A stretch of DNA of 64,000 nucleotides. Origin: Antedon bifida (Eukaryota > Echinodermata > Crinoidea > Comatulida > Antedonidae). The translations under genes were made by a program, and so were the position numbers. A model generated the notes under the pieces. That model had not been told where the DNA came from, searched no databases, and saw nothing but the letters and a program-made list of their open reading frames with translations. Position 1 is the first letter of the stretch, and each line of letters opens with the position of its first letter. This document shows positions 1 through 12,239 of this stretch, one piece after another. The DNA is taken from NCBI GenBank assembly GCA_963402885.1, contig OY727095.1, forward strand, positions 1,183,001 to 1,247,000. The letters are read 5' to 3'.

Positions 1-1
1 T

Positions 2-3000
2 CTTGAACCTGCAGAAGAAGTTGAAAACATTGTTAGAGATGTTATAGACAGCATGATATCAACAATTATGCAAGAGACAGAGATTACCAATGTGGTTACA
101 GATGATTCTAGTGATGAAGTCTACATCAAAAGAATACTTGATAAGGTTTTAGACAATGTTTTTATGTTGTGTCCAGATCCACAAGAAATACATTCAAATG
201 AGAAGTTGGTGGCGTCAATACTGGATGAAATCAGCCAAGATACAACTGATAATAGTGAAACAATTGTTTCTAACATTATCAATGATATGAAAGATAAAGT
301 TCATTCTTCATTTATTGTTGGAGCTTCAGAGAAAGAAGAATTTTATTTTGAAGGAACACCTGCTGCAGAAGTAAACTATATAAATGAGAAACCCACTAAT
401 AATTTATGTGCCAAGTTGCAAGATTTGGAAGTACAAAAAACAGTCGAAACAGCAAATGGCACAATTGAAAATGAAATAACATCTGTTGAAAAAGAGTTGG
501 AATTCAATGTCAGAGATAAGAGATCAATAAGTGTCTTATCAAATGACACAGATGTATCACTAAAGAGTGCAGTTGACAATACATTTGATCACCAAAACTT
601 AGAAACAGCAAACACTGATGTCTTAGTTGATGATACAAGTGGGAGGGTACTTAAAGGCATTGATATCTTAAAAAATACCAATTTTGGTACTAATATCAGC
701 AACAGTGAACACCATGACTCATCTAAATCAGACTCTGATGGATTTGAAACAGCTTCTGAAGGTAGTGATAGCGTGGAAGGGGTTAATAAACAACAGAAAA
801 CAGATGAAGCTAGTTTCAAAAGAGAACAAAATCCTGTGGACGTCATAAAAGAGAAAGTAGACGATGTTGAAATTGACAACACTCAGAAAGCAACTTGTGA
901 TGAAACTATTAAAGTATTCAAGGAAGAACAGGAAAATGATATTACAGTTCAGGCTACAGTCAAGTGCATTCTTGATTATATTGTAACCAAAGTCATTATC
1001 ATGAATGAGAATGATGATTATCAAAAAGAACAAGACAACAAACAAAGTGCTATTGACACATATCAGCCGCTTGGTTTAGAAAACTCTATTGTGCCACAAC
1101 CTTCTGAAATAGAAAATGTTGTAAAGGGAGATGCCATTTTAAATGTAGAAGGTTCATCTGATGCTAAAATGCAGTCATCAGAGACCAAACCAACAGACAA
1201 CATTCTCGACATTGATGATGCTGAACAGTCTACTGTAAATCTTAGACAAAAAGTAACTGGAAATGAACAGATTATCTCTGAAAGGGAACTCAATCCAGAC
1301 GAGAAGATTCTTGACATTGTCAAGAAGTGGCAAGGTGGTGAAAGGCTACTTTTAAAGTACCAAGGAAAGGTGAGTCATTTCATCTTTCTAAATACCACTT
1401 TCTAAACACAATGCAATGAAATGGAGTAGTACCACTGTTTGATTATTAGATTAAATAAAAACAATTAAAAATAAATAACTAATTACTTATTTGTTTGACA
1501 TTGATTTATAGGTACATGATTCAGGTGAGCCAAGTGTATTCCCTACAGGTGATGAAACATTCCTAATCTGGGTTCACAATATCTCCAAAAAGAAACCTTA
1601 CACAGTATTCAAAGCCGATATGGGAAGTCCTGCAATTCATATCATAGCACAGGTATGCACTATTCATGAATAGTTAATGACATTGACACTTTCACTTTTG
1701 ATGTACACCGCTTTTAAAAAGTAGGAAAAGAAGTGCTCAATAATTTTGAGTATTAACGTAACATTGTTTTGTTAAGATATTAAAGATATGTGATCTACCC
1801 TATAGATACAATTTTAAATTACTATTTGTGTTTATGTTACAACATCATAAAATGTTAAATATAATTTAAACCTTACTTTCTATTATTGTCACCTTGTAGG
1901 CTCTTGCCAAAGCCCATCGAATAGACAGGAATTTGATGTCTTATGTTCTTGTTGAGGAAGTCTTTAATGTTACTACAAAGAAAAAAATGGAAGAAAAAGC
2001 AATGGTTACAATCTTAAATGATGACGAAAATGTATACCGCACTCAGAATAAATGGGCGACACAAGGAAGGTGGTTGATTAAAGAAAGGGAGGAGGTAATA
2101 TTATTATTATAGACAACTTTATGACGAAACAAGTCCATAGATAAAATTTATATATATATATATAAACACATTAGGCACAGAACATTAATTCTAAACCACC
2201 CGGTGATATACTAAAACTCAATTAATTTGAAACGATAAGATGAGGAAATTTGTGAGAATGAAAAAAAGTCGATCCCAACCGAGATTCAAACCCAGAACCT
2301 TCTGCTTCAGCTTTATATGCAGATGTCATAACCATTAGACCAGTGGGGCTTTCATAGTATACTGTAGTTCAATTTCGATTGGCTAGCGACTATTTAACAT
2401 TCTTGGAATGGTATGGCGGAACAGCACTAGTCCATTTATTACATGCTATAATTGTGTTACTAACCACTGTCATAAACTACACGCCTTAATCATACAGCCC
2501 TATAAAGTATGAACATGGGGTATCTGCTAAAACTAAAACTGAAATTTCTTTGATCTGCAGGTATTTGAGAAGTATGGTAGCAACCCATTCCGCAAGAAAC
2601 GTCCAGGAAGTATAAAAAAGAAAACACCAAAGAGTACACCAATAATGACAAGACGGCGTTCAGGTAAATATAGCAAATCACTAATGCATATCAATTGAAG
2701 ATTTGTGATGTTTTTTATGTCAATCATATAAATTCAAATTTTCTTCTACTCTAGGCTCTGATGCTAAAAAAGCACAAACACTACCAAAGGATTTTAGACC
2801 TGATGATATGAAATTAGAATTGAAAAAGGAAAAAGCTGAAATGAAACGAGCAAAAAAGGAAGACAAGAAAAAGCGAAAATTGGAGAAGAAAGAAGAAAAA
2901 GAAAAACAAGCTTTATTAGAAGCCAAGATGAAAGATGCTGAACAAAAATTAAAGAAGAGTAAGAAAAAGAAAGACAAGGATGGTAAAAAAGAAAAGAAAG

Positions 3001-4538
3001 ACAAGGATAGTAAAAAAGAAAAGAAAGTCAAGGATGATAAAAAAGAAAAGAAGAAAAAAGATAAAAAGGAGAAACAAACAGTGGAAGATGAGGGAAGTAA
3101 AAAGAAGAAGGGACTAATGAAAGCACTGAAGATGAAAACAAATGTCAAGAGAGAAGGAAGAGAAGACGAAAAAGACGATGTGAGTAGTGATGACTCTAGC
3201 ACAACATCTGACAGTGACGATGAAGAGCAGGAATATGACAGAGAAAAAGAGACAAAATATTTAGCAAAAGACATGATTGAGGAAGAGAGTGATGAAGATA
3301 GTGATGATGATAACGATTCATCAGATTCAGATTTGGAACTGGAAAATGATGAAGAAGAGAACAATGTTGACAAAGCTAGCTCTCAAGAGAGTGAGGATGA
3401 TTTAGACGTTTTAGAAGAAACAAACAAAACTGATGAACAAAACAGAGATACAGATATTGATTTGCAGATGGTAGCAGGATACATTAACCAAATTATACAA
3501 AATGCAATTGCAGAGTATAGGGAATCTAACAAAGTACCAGATGAAATGGATATCAACATCACTACTGAGGTTGAAGAAACTTCAGAGCCTTTTGCCAATC
3601 AAGATAAGGACAAAAGCAATTATGAAAATGACAAAACTGCAGATAATGTATTGCAGAGTATTATATCAGATGTTGAAAAACTGTTAGAGACGCCCAAGTA
3701 CGATAGTGCAGATGGTGATAACGTTAGTTCTCAAGGAAACAATAGCATAAACATGCAGGAGACAGAAAAATGGACACCACACAATTATACATCAAAAGAA
3801 ACAACAAACAAAACTCCATCCATTTCATCTCCAAGGAAGCAAGTTATAATCACTATTACAATGGAGAAAAAAAATCCAAATGGTGATATAAAATTATCAC
3901 AAACCAAATCACCAGCAAAGAAACCTTTTCCAGAAAAGTCGCCTTCTAAACAAGTTGTCATGACACTTACGATGGAGAGTTCCACTACTAATGATTCTCT
4001 TACAGACAGCAATTCATCCATACAGTACACTGTACCAGAAGGTACGAAGACAATTGATAAAAATCTTCTGAAAGCACTATCGACACCAAAGACCTCGACT
4101 CCAAAAGCAAAGAGTGTAGAAACCCTTCCAACATATTTTGTTCCTCTTGCTAAGTTTGGAGATGATGAAAGTATCGTCTCAGAAGGACTTTCATCTCCTA
4201 TGCGAAGAAAGCATGCCATGCACCAAATATCACAGAATCAAAGAACTAAATCAACACCTAGGATCCAAACATCACCTAATTCAACAAATACCAACAATAG
4301 CAATCAGTTAGGTTTTGAAAACATGAAGAAAACACAGAGCCTGCGACCAATGAATTCTGGAAGCTTAAAGGTTAAAAGTAAAGGAGAAGGGTCAAGGTTC
4401 TCATTAAAAAGAGTCAAGTCATCATCCCTTAAAAGGAGTAGTAGTAAGAACGAATCTCATCAATCTAAAACCTTCGAAGAAGATGGCGAGAATTCTTCGG
4501 TTTCAAACAGAATATTTAACTTATGTGGTGGGAGTTAG
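2..4538 (+). CDS. Ras-association (RA) domain protein, PLC-epsilon-like C-terminal part (5' partial)
   Basis: The reading frame is already open at base 2, so the gene starts upstream of the window. Exons are 2-1369, 1512-1652, 1900-2094, 2561-2663 and 2755-4538. All have GT/AG borders and stay in frame, giving about 1196 residues to a TAG stop. The first exon is an acidic, low-complexity linker of about 455 residues. Exons 2-3 encode a compact RA-like (ubiquitin-fold) domain, with the stretches YTVFKADMGSPA, YVLVEEVFNVTTKKK and VYRTQNKWATQGRWLIKERE. This resembles the second RA domain at the C-terminus of phospholipase C epsilon, which binds Ras/Rap GTP. Exon 5 is a lysine/glutamate-rich, then serine/aspartate-rich tail of about 595 residues, much longer than the short tail I recall after RA2 in vertebrate PLCE1. 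No PLC catalytic domain is in the window, so PLCE1 orthology is an inference. Another RA-domain protein is possible. Confidence 0.7.
2270..2350 (-). repeat. tRNA-derived SINE head or tRNA pseudogene in an intron
   Basis: Read on the minus strand, this intronic stretch has an A-box-like TGGTCTAATGG followed by a B-box-like GGTTTGAATCT at tRNA spacing. Partly complementary acceptor-like ends lie outside (CCCCAC and TTGGGA). The anticodon loop is expanded (stem TCTGC/GCAGA around 13 bases), so it is unlikely to be a working tRNA. A tRNA-derived SINE relic is the best reading. Confidence 0.45.
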
Positions 4539-4686
4539 ACTTTCGAAGAGCTTGTAGACACAGCTACAAATGCAATACAGTGATGGTGATATATAGTATA
4601 TATATTACAGATTTTAAATTATTTGTTATTAAAATAGAGCAATTCTATTATTAAATTGTAAATGAACTATAATATTTATTGATTTT

Positions 4687-4692
4687 AATAAA
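4687..4692 (+). terminator. Candidate polyadenylation signal of the RA-domain gene
   Basis: AATAAA lies about 150 bases after the stop at 4538, in AT-rich 3' flank. It is the first canonical hexamer after the stop. Its use is an inference. Confidence 0.4.
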
Positions 4693-5263
4693 CATATTTA
4701 AAAATGTTTTATTAATAAATGAAAGTCTATAAAGTTTATGCAATACTTTATTACTGTGTATATAAGAGTAAAAGATTAAATCAATGCAATAGGCATAAAT
4801 CAGACAAAGTTAATTATTTGTACTTGGAAAGTGGAAAAAGAATAAATGTAAATTAAAATTAAGGGTAGACATTAACAAATTATTTAAAAAAATGAAACAG
4901 TATAATTTAATATTACTTGCAAAAACTTCTGTTTCCAATTATTGAAACACAAATTATGATATGATGAAATAAAGATTAGCAGTCAATTTAGTTGCAATAA
5001 AACCATTAAAAAATAGCATTGGACTAAGTATATCTTTTGTGTATATATACATACAACGTGTATTTGTTATGTGTATATCTTTTATTTTCATTAAAAAATA
5101 TTATAACTTACATTTGGAGCACCTAAAACAGCAGTTTAAAACTGTTAAGATAAAAATTTGGTTAGCGTTATTTTTTTAGAATGTTAGAGACAAGAAAATT
5201 AGTATATCTGCATTTTGTTTTTGATGATCAAATTTTGAATCCGAGACAATCAAATTCTGGACT

Positions 5264-5541
5264 TGACGTCATCATAACAAACCGCTACATAACACGGATG
5301 CACATGCGTAATTAAATCAGACAACTGAACTACTGACCAATCGGCGACACGTATAAATCACGTGAAGACCGCCGGTCGGCCCGCGGCCCCCGCGACCGGC
5401 GGCCGGCCCCACACACAAATGGCCGGAACATCTATATCATCATGTGCCAAATAAAAAGGCCAAACACTAACTAGGCCCTATATATTATATGAATGACGCG
5501 GCGGCGCGAATGAATTGAACTTAAAAGAAGTGACGAAAATT
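5264..5541 (+). promoter_or_regulatory. Orphan promoter-like island (CRE, CCAAT, TATA, E-box, GC hairpin)
   Basis: In strongly AT-rich surroundings this stretch contains a perfect CRE (TGACGTCA, 5264-5271), CCAAT (5337-5341), TATAAAT (5352-5358) and an E-box CACGTG (5359-5364). These are followed by a very GC-rich inverted repeat (about 5368-5410; arms CCGCCGGTCG and CGACCGGCGG). A splice-donor-like GTAAGT lies at about 5536-5541. The order looks like a promoter followed by a first exon. The only ATG-initiated frame I see just downstream is 11 codons long (from about 5419), so a non-coding exon is more likely than a coding one. No recognised gene starts here. Confidence 0.4.
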
Positions 5542-6887
5542 GTAAGTTTACAAATAATTGTGTAAAATTGACTATGGGGGTATCCATTTCTTTTACTTCT
5601 ATAGTTAGTAAGATTTATCTGCGTAACAATAAAAACGTTGTTGGCATATTATTCAATCTGTTTATCTAGTAGGGCCTAGACCCTAGGCCTAGGCTAGCCT
5701 AAGAAGGCCCAAGCAAGGGCCCTCTCTAGGCATCACATAGGCTACATCAGGTCCAAGACAGATTGGGTATGCTGTATTTGTAGACATATATGGCAGGTAG
5801 GGGAGACGACACCGTGACATAATATAATAATAATGTCACAACTAATAAATATTACCTTATTTTGGTAAAAATAAATACTGTGTATAAATATTAAATATGA
5901 TTAGCTTGAGGATTGTAAAAATTGTGAAAGACCAAGATTTTTACCATGTAAATTAGTGTGTAAAAAATATAAGAATTAATATTAATTTCAATTTATTTGT
6001 GATATCAAGATTAATAAATTGAGTCAATAAAGCTTGATTACTTACGACTAAATTGATTTTACTTTATTTATTCAATACTGTTAAAATATATTATAACACA
6101 CCTGATTGTATTCTTGCAATTTGATTGGGCAATTATGCATCACTTGGAATTAGCCCCATTTAACGAAAAATACATGATAATGAACGTGCTTTACTGTACG
6201 TTAAACTGTCTGTAACATTTTAGAGACTTTTTGTTACACAATGTTGACTGATCACGTTCGGAAATCAACTTGTTTATAACTTTTCTACTCTGCGTTTAAA
6301 GTTGGAGCACTGATTTACCATGGATAAATTGATTAAAAGTAATGAATGATTTGTAATGGTTGAAATGGAGAGAATTTTCATGCTTGCGCCTTGTTAAAAA
6401 TAGTCATTGTTTCAACCTATTAAATATTCTCACCATCCAACTCATAAACATTCATTATTTGAATAACTTTTCTTACAAACATATCCATCCATCTGCATAT
6501 TTCCACTAGTAGTAGGCAAATCAAAGAGCTTGATCTTATTTATACACATATTATATCCATCTCCTTCTGGGTCAAATTCTAGTTCTCATTGAGTTGTCTT
6601 ATACATTTATGAGCACTCAAGCAAATCGACAGCTCAGTATATAAACTCACCTCTACGTTGATTATTTGATCCAGTAAAATAGATTTACAACAAAGGGAAA
6701 TTTAACTTGGAGTTTAATTCAGTACATAGCTGCACATCATGGTCACAATTTCATACAAAAACTATGCAAGATATACACAAATATAAAAATAGCAGAAACA
6801 AGACAATATAATTGTACAAAAAATATTGTCTCATTTTAATAACTCTAATGGTCATACTGTATATGTTTTATTATTATCACAATCATT

Positions 6888-8772
6888 TTATTTTTTGTCA
6901 TCATCTTTTACCATTTTAAACTTGTTTAGTCTTTCCATAACTACATTTTTTGCTTTTTCCAAATTATGTTGAAGAATCCTTACTCCATCTGAGCATAAGA
7001 TAACCAATTCACACACACCATCCCCAGTCATGTCAACATACTCAAGCCCCATCAATGGATGAGAAAATTTACGTATATATGTTAATCTGTACTCTTCCAT
7101 TGGCAGCCAGAGATCATCCTCTTCCTCTTCTGCATCTTTTCCTGGTGAGTCTGAAGTGTGAATTGTCAATGTGGTTTTATCCTCGGCATACCACTTGTAC
7201 GCCAATAAACAGTGGCCGTTTGTACCAAGTACGATCTCCGGTTCGCCATCCCAGTCAATATCGGCCACACATGCACACATCACTAAATCATGACTATTTG
7301 AATTGTGAAGAGATTTCACATTTGTAAATCCATTTTTTAAAATGTTACGATAAACAACAGAGGGAGTTGTAACAGAAGATGCCAACAAATGGCAAATTTC
7401 TAACGCCTTAGAATCTGGACTGATCATGTTGGAGAACAACTTAACGACAATGATAGGATGGTCATGTCTGGTTTTCCAAGATTCTAATATGTGCAACGAC
7501 TTCAAGTCAACGACAAAAACTAATACAGAGCCATTGTCGCAACCAATGGCCGAGATTCGTTTTCCCCCGATTTCTACGAAATCCAGACAAATCACACAAC
7601 TTCCAAGTTCTTTAAATTCCGGGAAAAAAATCTCGCATGATACTTCACAACATTTAATTGTGTTTCCAAAATCCTCTCTTTCTAAAGTGAACAAGTGAAT
7701 TTTGGAGTCATCACCACTCATCAAACAAAGATGGACAGTCATGCCATTTTGTTTGATGAGTCTATGTTTCAGAAAGAGACAGTTAAAATCTAGTTCAACA
7801 GAACTCAAACCTTGCATTAAACCTGCCACGGTGAAGTCTGCACCAGGCTCTAGTTGGGTGGAGATGATGTTGGAGGCATTTAGCCACTGGATTGTATTGT
7901 TGTCAATAGTGTCCTCTTTTGTAAAACAGAATCCAAGTAGCAATATATCGTCTAACTGAAAAGTGTCAAGACTCAACAGTTCAGCTCCATCTAAATAAAA
8001 AGTAAGAATATGTTTCTTTTGAAACAATCTAAAAACAATTTGAAAGTATAAGTTGGGTATACTGTACAACAGTATAATGTATTACGGCTGCCATCAAAAT
8101 TTGTTGAGTGGAAGAAAAAGATGGTTAGGTTCAGTTATAGTATGGGTTAGGTTTATCTCTAGGAATTAGGTGGTAGAATTTGGTTTTAAAATTATGCAGC
8201 TGATTTCTTTGGGAGTCATAAACGATATAATTCTCTACTGTGGTTTGGACATGCTTATTCTTCATGTGCATGCAGATACTTTTTCACAATATTTACGGGT
8301 CTATGTTGAATATAAACTTTTGGATTTTCACATCGTCGCCTTAACATAATTACATCATTTTGAGGCATTGCGCATATGCTAAGTCTTCTTGAGGGCTAGG
8401 CTACTATGTATATGGATTTGCTGTACACCTAAAAACATTGATGCAATTCATGTTTGTAGGCCTATGTTATCATTTAAAAACTCCCTATTGATTTTGATAA
8501 AAACCAGAAGAACAACTCATAAAATGAATGACGTCATTCACACCTGGAATGGAAAGGTCTCCAGCCTCAAGCTCAATTGAAATAGGTTTAAGTGAAGATG
8601 TTGTTTCATCACGTTGGAACCCAATGCATGTGATCTGGCCAGCTTTCCCAGATGACACAAGTATCTTGAACGACCGATCAACCTGAGATTTAACTTTAGT
8701 CATGCCGTATACATTTCCCTGTGAAGACAAAGAACAGAAATGAGCTTCGTGAAAGTATTTATCTTGCGCCAT
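6888..8772 (-). CDS. KPTN: Kaptin (KICSTOR complex subunit)
   Basis: Two exons, 8544-8772 and 6888-7990. The donor CCAG|gtgtga joins the acceptor tttag|ATGG, splitting a codon (G|AT) and keeping frame. The 443-residue product is very close to the 436 residues I recall for human kaptin. The start is the only upstream ATG before FCSLSSQGNVYG, which parallels the vertebrate N-terminus. Other family-like stretches are LLSLDTFQLDD, PSVVYRNILKNGF, the FG-GAP-like DIDWDGEPEIVLGT (about residue 320), and VDMTGDGVCELVILCSDGV followed by RILQHNLEKA (about residue 394). Kaptin forms KICSTOR with ITFG2, C12orf66 and SZT2, which holds GATOR1 at the lysosome to restrain mTORC1. It was first described as actin-associated. 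The gene is divergent from MOGS, with 350 bp between start codons. Confidence 0.88.
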
Positions 8773-9122
8773 TTTCGTTATTTTTTATTAAATTGCTTGC
8801 TTTTGCCGCACACAGAGAAAAGCAAGTTACTTTTCCTGTGTTAAAAATCAAAACAACTATAGCGCCCTCATTGTGTTTTTAAAAACGAGCGAACTGAGAC
8901 ACACTAACTTACTAAAAATATGAAAAAGTACTTTTTAATAAAAGAACTTTTTCTATAAATAAATTTAAAAAATAGTAAATAAACTATTATAATAAATGTT
9001 TAAAATAAATTCATTTGTTAGTAAGGCTATGATAATTAATATATTTTTGCTTTCCTCCAATAAACTAAATATTAGCAGCTTAGGTCTTTCATTTTAATCC
9101 AGCGTTTTCTAGGCTTGAGAAA
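8773..9122. promoter_or_regulatory. Shared intergenic promoter region of KPTN and MOGS
   Basis: Only 350 bp separate the start codons of KPTN (leftward) and MOGS (rightward), so both promoters and 5' UTRs must lie here unless there are upstream non-coding exons. I see no TATA box at a convincing distance for either gene. Confidence 0.5.
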
Positions 9123-12100
9123 ATGGACAGCATGGCAATAATTGCTGGGGAAGAAAAGGTAAAAAGCCCGTATGGGCTCGTTTGCCAGTCCACGTCAACA
9201 GGAAACATCTACGGCTTGGACGGAAGTGATTTCGGTAATATAAACGAAGATAATAGTGAATTAGAAGGGTTTTCCCGTACGAATTTTAAGGAATCAGGAA
9301 GTGATTGTATTGAGAGTAAAAATGATAAAAAAATTGTAGAATTACCCAACGAAAATGAATTATTAGAACTAAATACTGATATTGGTGACTTCCATACTTC
9401 AGTTTCTGGACAAGAGGACGGTACAATGGCGAGAAAGAGGAATATTCAAAGCCCCCCTGGTCCAAACAAAATGGAAGTTACTTCCGTAAATAATGGCTCT
9501 ACTACAAACCAGGGTGGTATTTCGCAACGTAGGTCGTCCAAACAGAAGGGCATCTTATCAGCAGCCAAGACAAATATCGGATTACGTTTTGTTGCGGTTG
9601 TTATCTTGAGTTCACTGTCAATAGGTTTCTACATGTGGTACACATACAGCTTAGCATCAAAGGTATATACTCCTTTGGATGTACCAAAGGTCATTAGTAA
9701 TAATAACAAACATGTGTCGCTAAAACAATCTCAACAAACACAAAATGATAGGTTTTGGGGAACATATCGTCCGGGATCATATTTTGGCATGCGTACAAGA
9801 AGTTCAAACTCTTTAGTTACTGGTTTAATGTGGTTTAGTCAGTTTTCACCTGCAAAAAAGTTTTCTGTTCGGCACAATTGTGAACATTCTGATGCTTTGC
9901 CAAAGTTTGGATGGTTGATGCATGACGGGGTTAACTTTGGTGTGCAGGAAATTGTGGAAAAAGGTTTTACATTGATGACGGAATTTGTAAAACGTCCTGG
10001 TGGTGATCACGGAGGAGATTGGTCAGTCAGAATATCCGGAAAAAATACTGTAAGTTCCTTGACAATATACTGCTACATTTTCTTTTTTTCTACAACAATT
10101 ATTTAATCATCTGAATTATTAATTACTTTATTAAACTGTATTGAACTTTATATTTCTCACTGTTAATTGTAAATTCATAGTTTCATTTTCCTTTTTTGAA
10201 TAATAAATTTTATTTTACAATTTTAATTAATACAATACAGTAGATAAATTTGAATTTCATCCCAATTTGATAGGCCTGTAAGATAAACTTTTTATGTGCA
10301 AATATTTTATTCTTAATTTCAGACAAAACAGAATAGTACGTCAGTTGTATCAATTCTATTCTATGCCGCATTAGATGGAAATGGCAAAATGCAGTACAAG
10401 ACATCAGCCGATGGCACGTACCTGCAAGAGATCCAAGGTGTCACCAATGAACTTGGACAATTCACTATGAAGTTTCTACAGTCGAAAAATACTATAAAAA
10501 CGCATTATTTAAGCACCTACTCTCCAAGCATACATGTGCTGAAAGACGTGGTCATGAAGACTGGTCTTCGGTCCTACCCATTTAAAGGCGGGAAAAAAAT
10601 TGTCGGACTTGTTGGTGATGTACTTAAAATCAATCAGATAACAGATATTGAACCAAACTTTATGGTTCATCAAGTAACTCTCACTTTACCATTTGAAGTG
10701 GAAGTTGTTTTTGAGTCTGGTAGTTTTGTTAAGAGGCCTAACCATCTTTCTGGATTAGTCTTCAACCAAGAACTATCAAAATATAAGACTAAGTTTGATG
10801 GTGATTTTGAGCAAAAGTTTGGACTCATTAAAAAGGGATATAGTGCAAAACAGATTAAAATTGCTAAAGCTATCCTTAGCAATTTGATTGGTGGGATAGG
10901 ATACTTTTACGGAAGCTCAATTGTAAAATCGAAGTACACTAGCAAGCCTGTAGATTACTGGGAAAGTGCTCTATACACTGCAGTTCCATCTCGTTCTTTC
11001 TTTCCCAGAGGATTTCTGTGGGATGAAGGATTCCATAATCTATTAATCAGTCAATGGAATCCAGATATCAGTATGGACATTATTGGTCACTGGCTTGATC
11101 TGATGAATATTGAAGGATGGATTCCGCGGGAACAGATTTTAGGTCAGGAAGCGAGAAGTAGAGTACCAGATGAATTTGTAGTGCAAAATAATGAAAATGC
11201 GAACCCTCCAACTTTGTTTCTTTCGATTCAATCAATCCTTAGAACTATTGACTCTAAAGCTGAAACCAGTAAACAGTTTATCTCAAGAATATTTCCTCGT
11301 CTCAAAGTATGGTACAATTGGTACAACACAACTCAGTCTGGGCCTGTTCCATCCTCATATCGCTGGAGAGGTAGAGATTCTAAAACAGACAGAGAATTAA
11401 ATCCAAAAACATTGACATCCGGCCTTGATGATTTTCCACGGGCATCTCACCCATCTGATAGTGAAAGACATATTGACTTGCGATGTTGGATGGCTTTAGC
11501 ATCTGGCATAATGGCAGATTTAGCAAAACAAGTTGATGAACCTACTGAAGTTTATAAAGCTACTTATAACTTGTTGACAGATAATGCTCTATTAGATAAA
11601 CTTCATTGGTCACCTTCTAAAAAGATTTATAGTGATTTTGGAAACCATAGCAAAACAGTATTTCTTCAAAGATTACAGCCACCCCCTCCACCCAAGCCTC
11701 AGCCTGGTAAAAGAATCCCTCCTCCTCCAAAAATGCCAATGGTTCGAAAGTTAAAAGGATCACCACCAAAGGAAACGTTTGTAGATTCTTTTGGTTATGT
11801 TAGCTTATTCCCTTTCCTGCTACAAGTACTTGAACCAAACTCTGATAAGTTAGGAAATGTCTTAAAAGATCTCAAAGACCCTAATCTTCTTTGGACAAAA
11901 TATGGGCTGAGATCTCTTTCAAAATCTGATCCAATGTACATGAAGTACAATACAGAGCATGATCCACCGTATTGGCGAGGAACTATATGGATCAATATGA
12001 ACTTTCTTGCAGTTCGTGCCCTCAATCACTACAGTAACATTGAAGGTCCTCATAGTGACACAGCATGGCAGCTATACCAGGAACTTCGACAGAACTTGAT

Positions 12101-12239
12101 CACTAACATCCTGAAGCAGTATGATCTGTCTGGATATGTTTGGGAACACTATAGTGATGTCAATGGCAAAGGTCAAGGAACTCATCCCTTTACCGGCTGG
12201 ACTTCCTTAGTTGTCCTAATGATGGCAGAGCGATATTAA
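9123..12239 (+). CDS. MOGS: Mannosyl-oligosaccharide glucosidase (glucosidase I, GH63)
   Basis: Two exons, 9123-10049 and 10323-12239, joined in phase 0, encode 947 residues. The enzyme removes the terminal alpha-1,2 glucose from Glc3Man9GlcNAc2 on nascent glycoproteins in the ER, the first N-glycan trimming step. It is a type II membrane protein. Here a cytosolic N-terminus of about 155 residues precedes one hydrophobic segment at about 156-178 (FVAVVILSSLSIGFYMWY). Family signatures are FWGTYRPGSYFGMRTR (about 211), PRGFLWDEGFHNLLISQW (about 537) and GYVWEHYSD...GTHPFTGW near the C-terminus (about 913). The Asp/Glu in the last two stretches are candidate catalytic acids by analogy with GH63. 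The protein is about 110 residues longer than the human enzyme (837), mainly in the N-terminal tail and a proline-rich insert at about 761-783. Confidence 0.95.

Larger units (their letters stand above)
4539..6887. other. Intergenic region between the RA-domain gene and KPTN
   Basis: AT-rich DNA holding the 3' UTR of the upstream gene and the 3' flank of KPTN, which is convergent. Apart from the GC-rich promoter-like island at 5264-5541 I see no coding region. The stretch 5640-5760 is rich in short CCTAGG/GGCCTA motifs that also occur near 37100-37230. Confidence 0.6.

Noticed and set aside
2720-3373. 217-codon serine/phenylalanine-rich minus-strand frame
   Set aside because: It is the antisense of the lysine-rich exon of the RA-domain gene (AAG/GAA codons read backwards as CTT/TTC).
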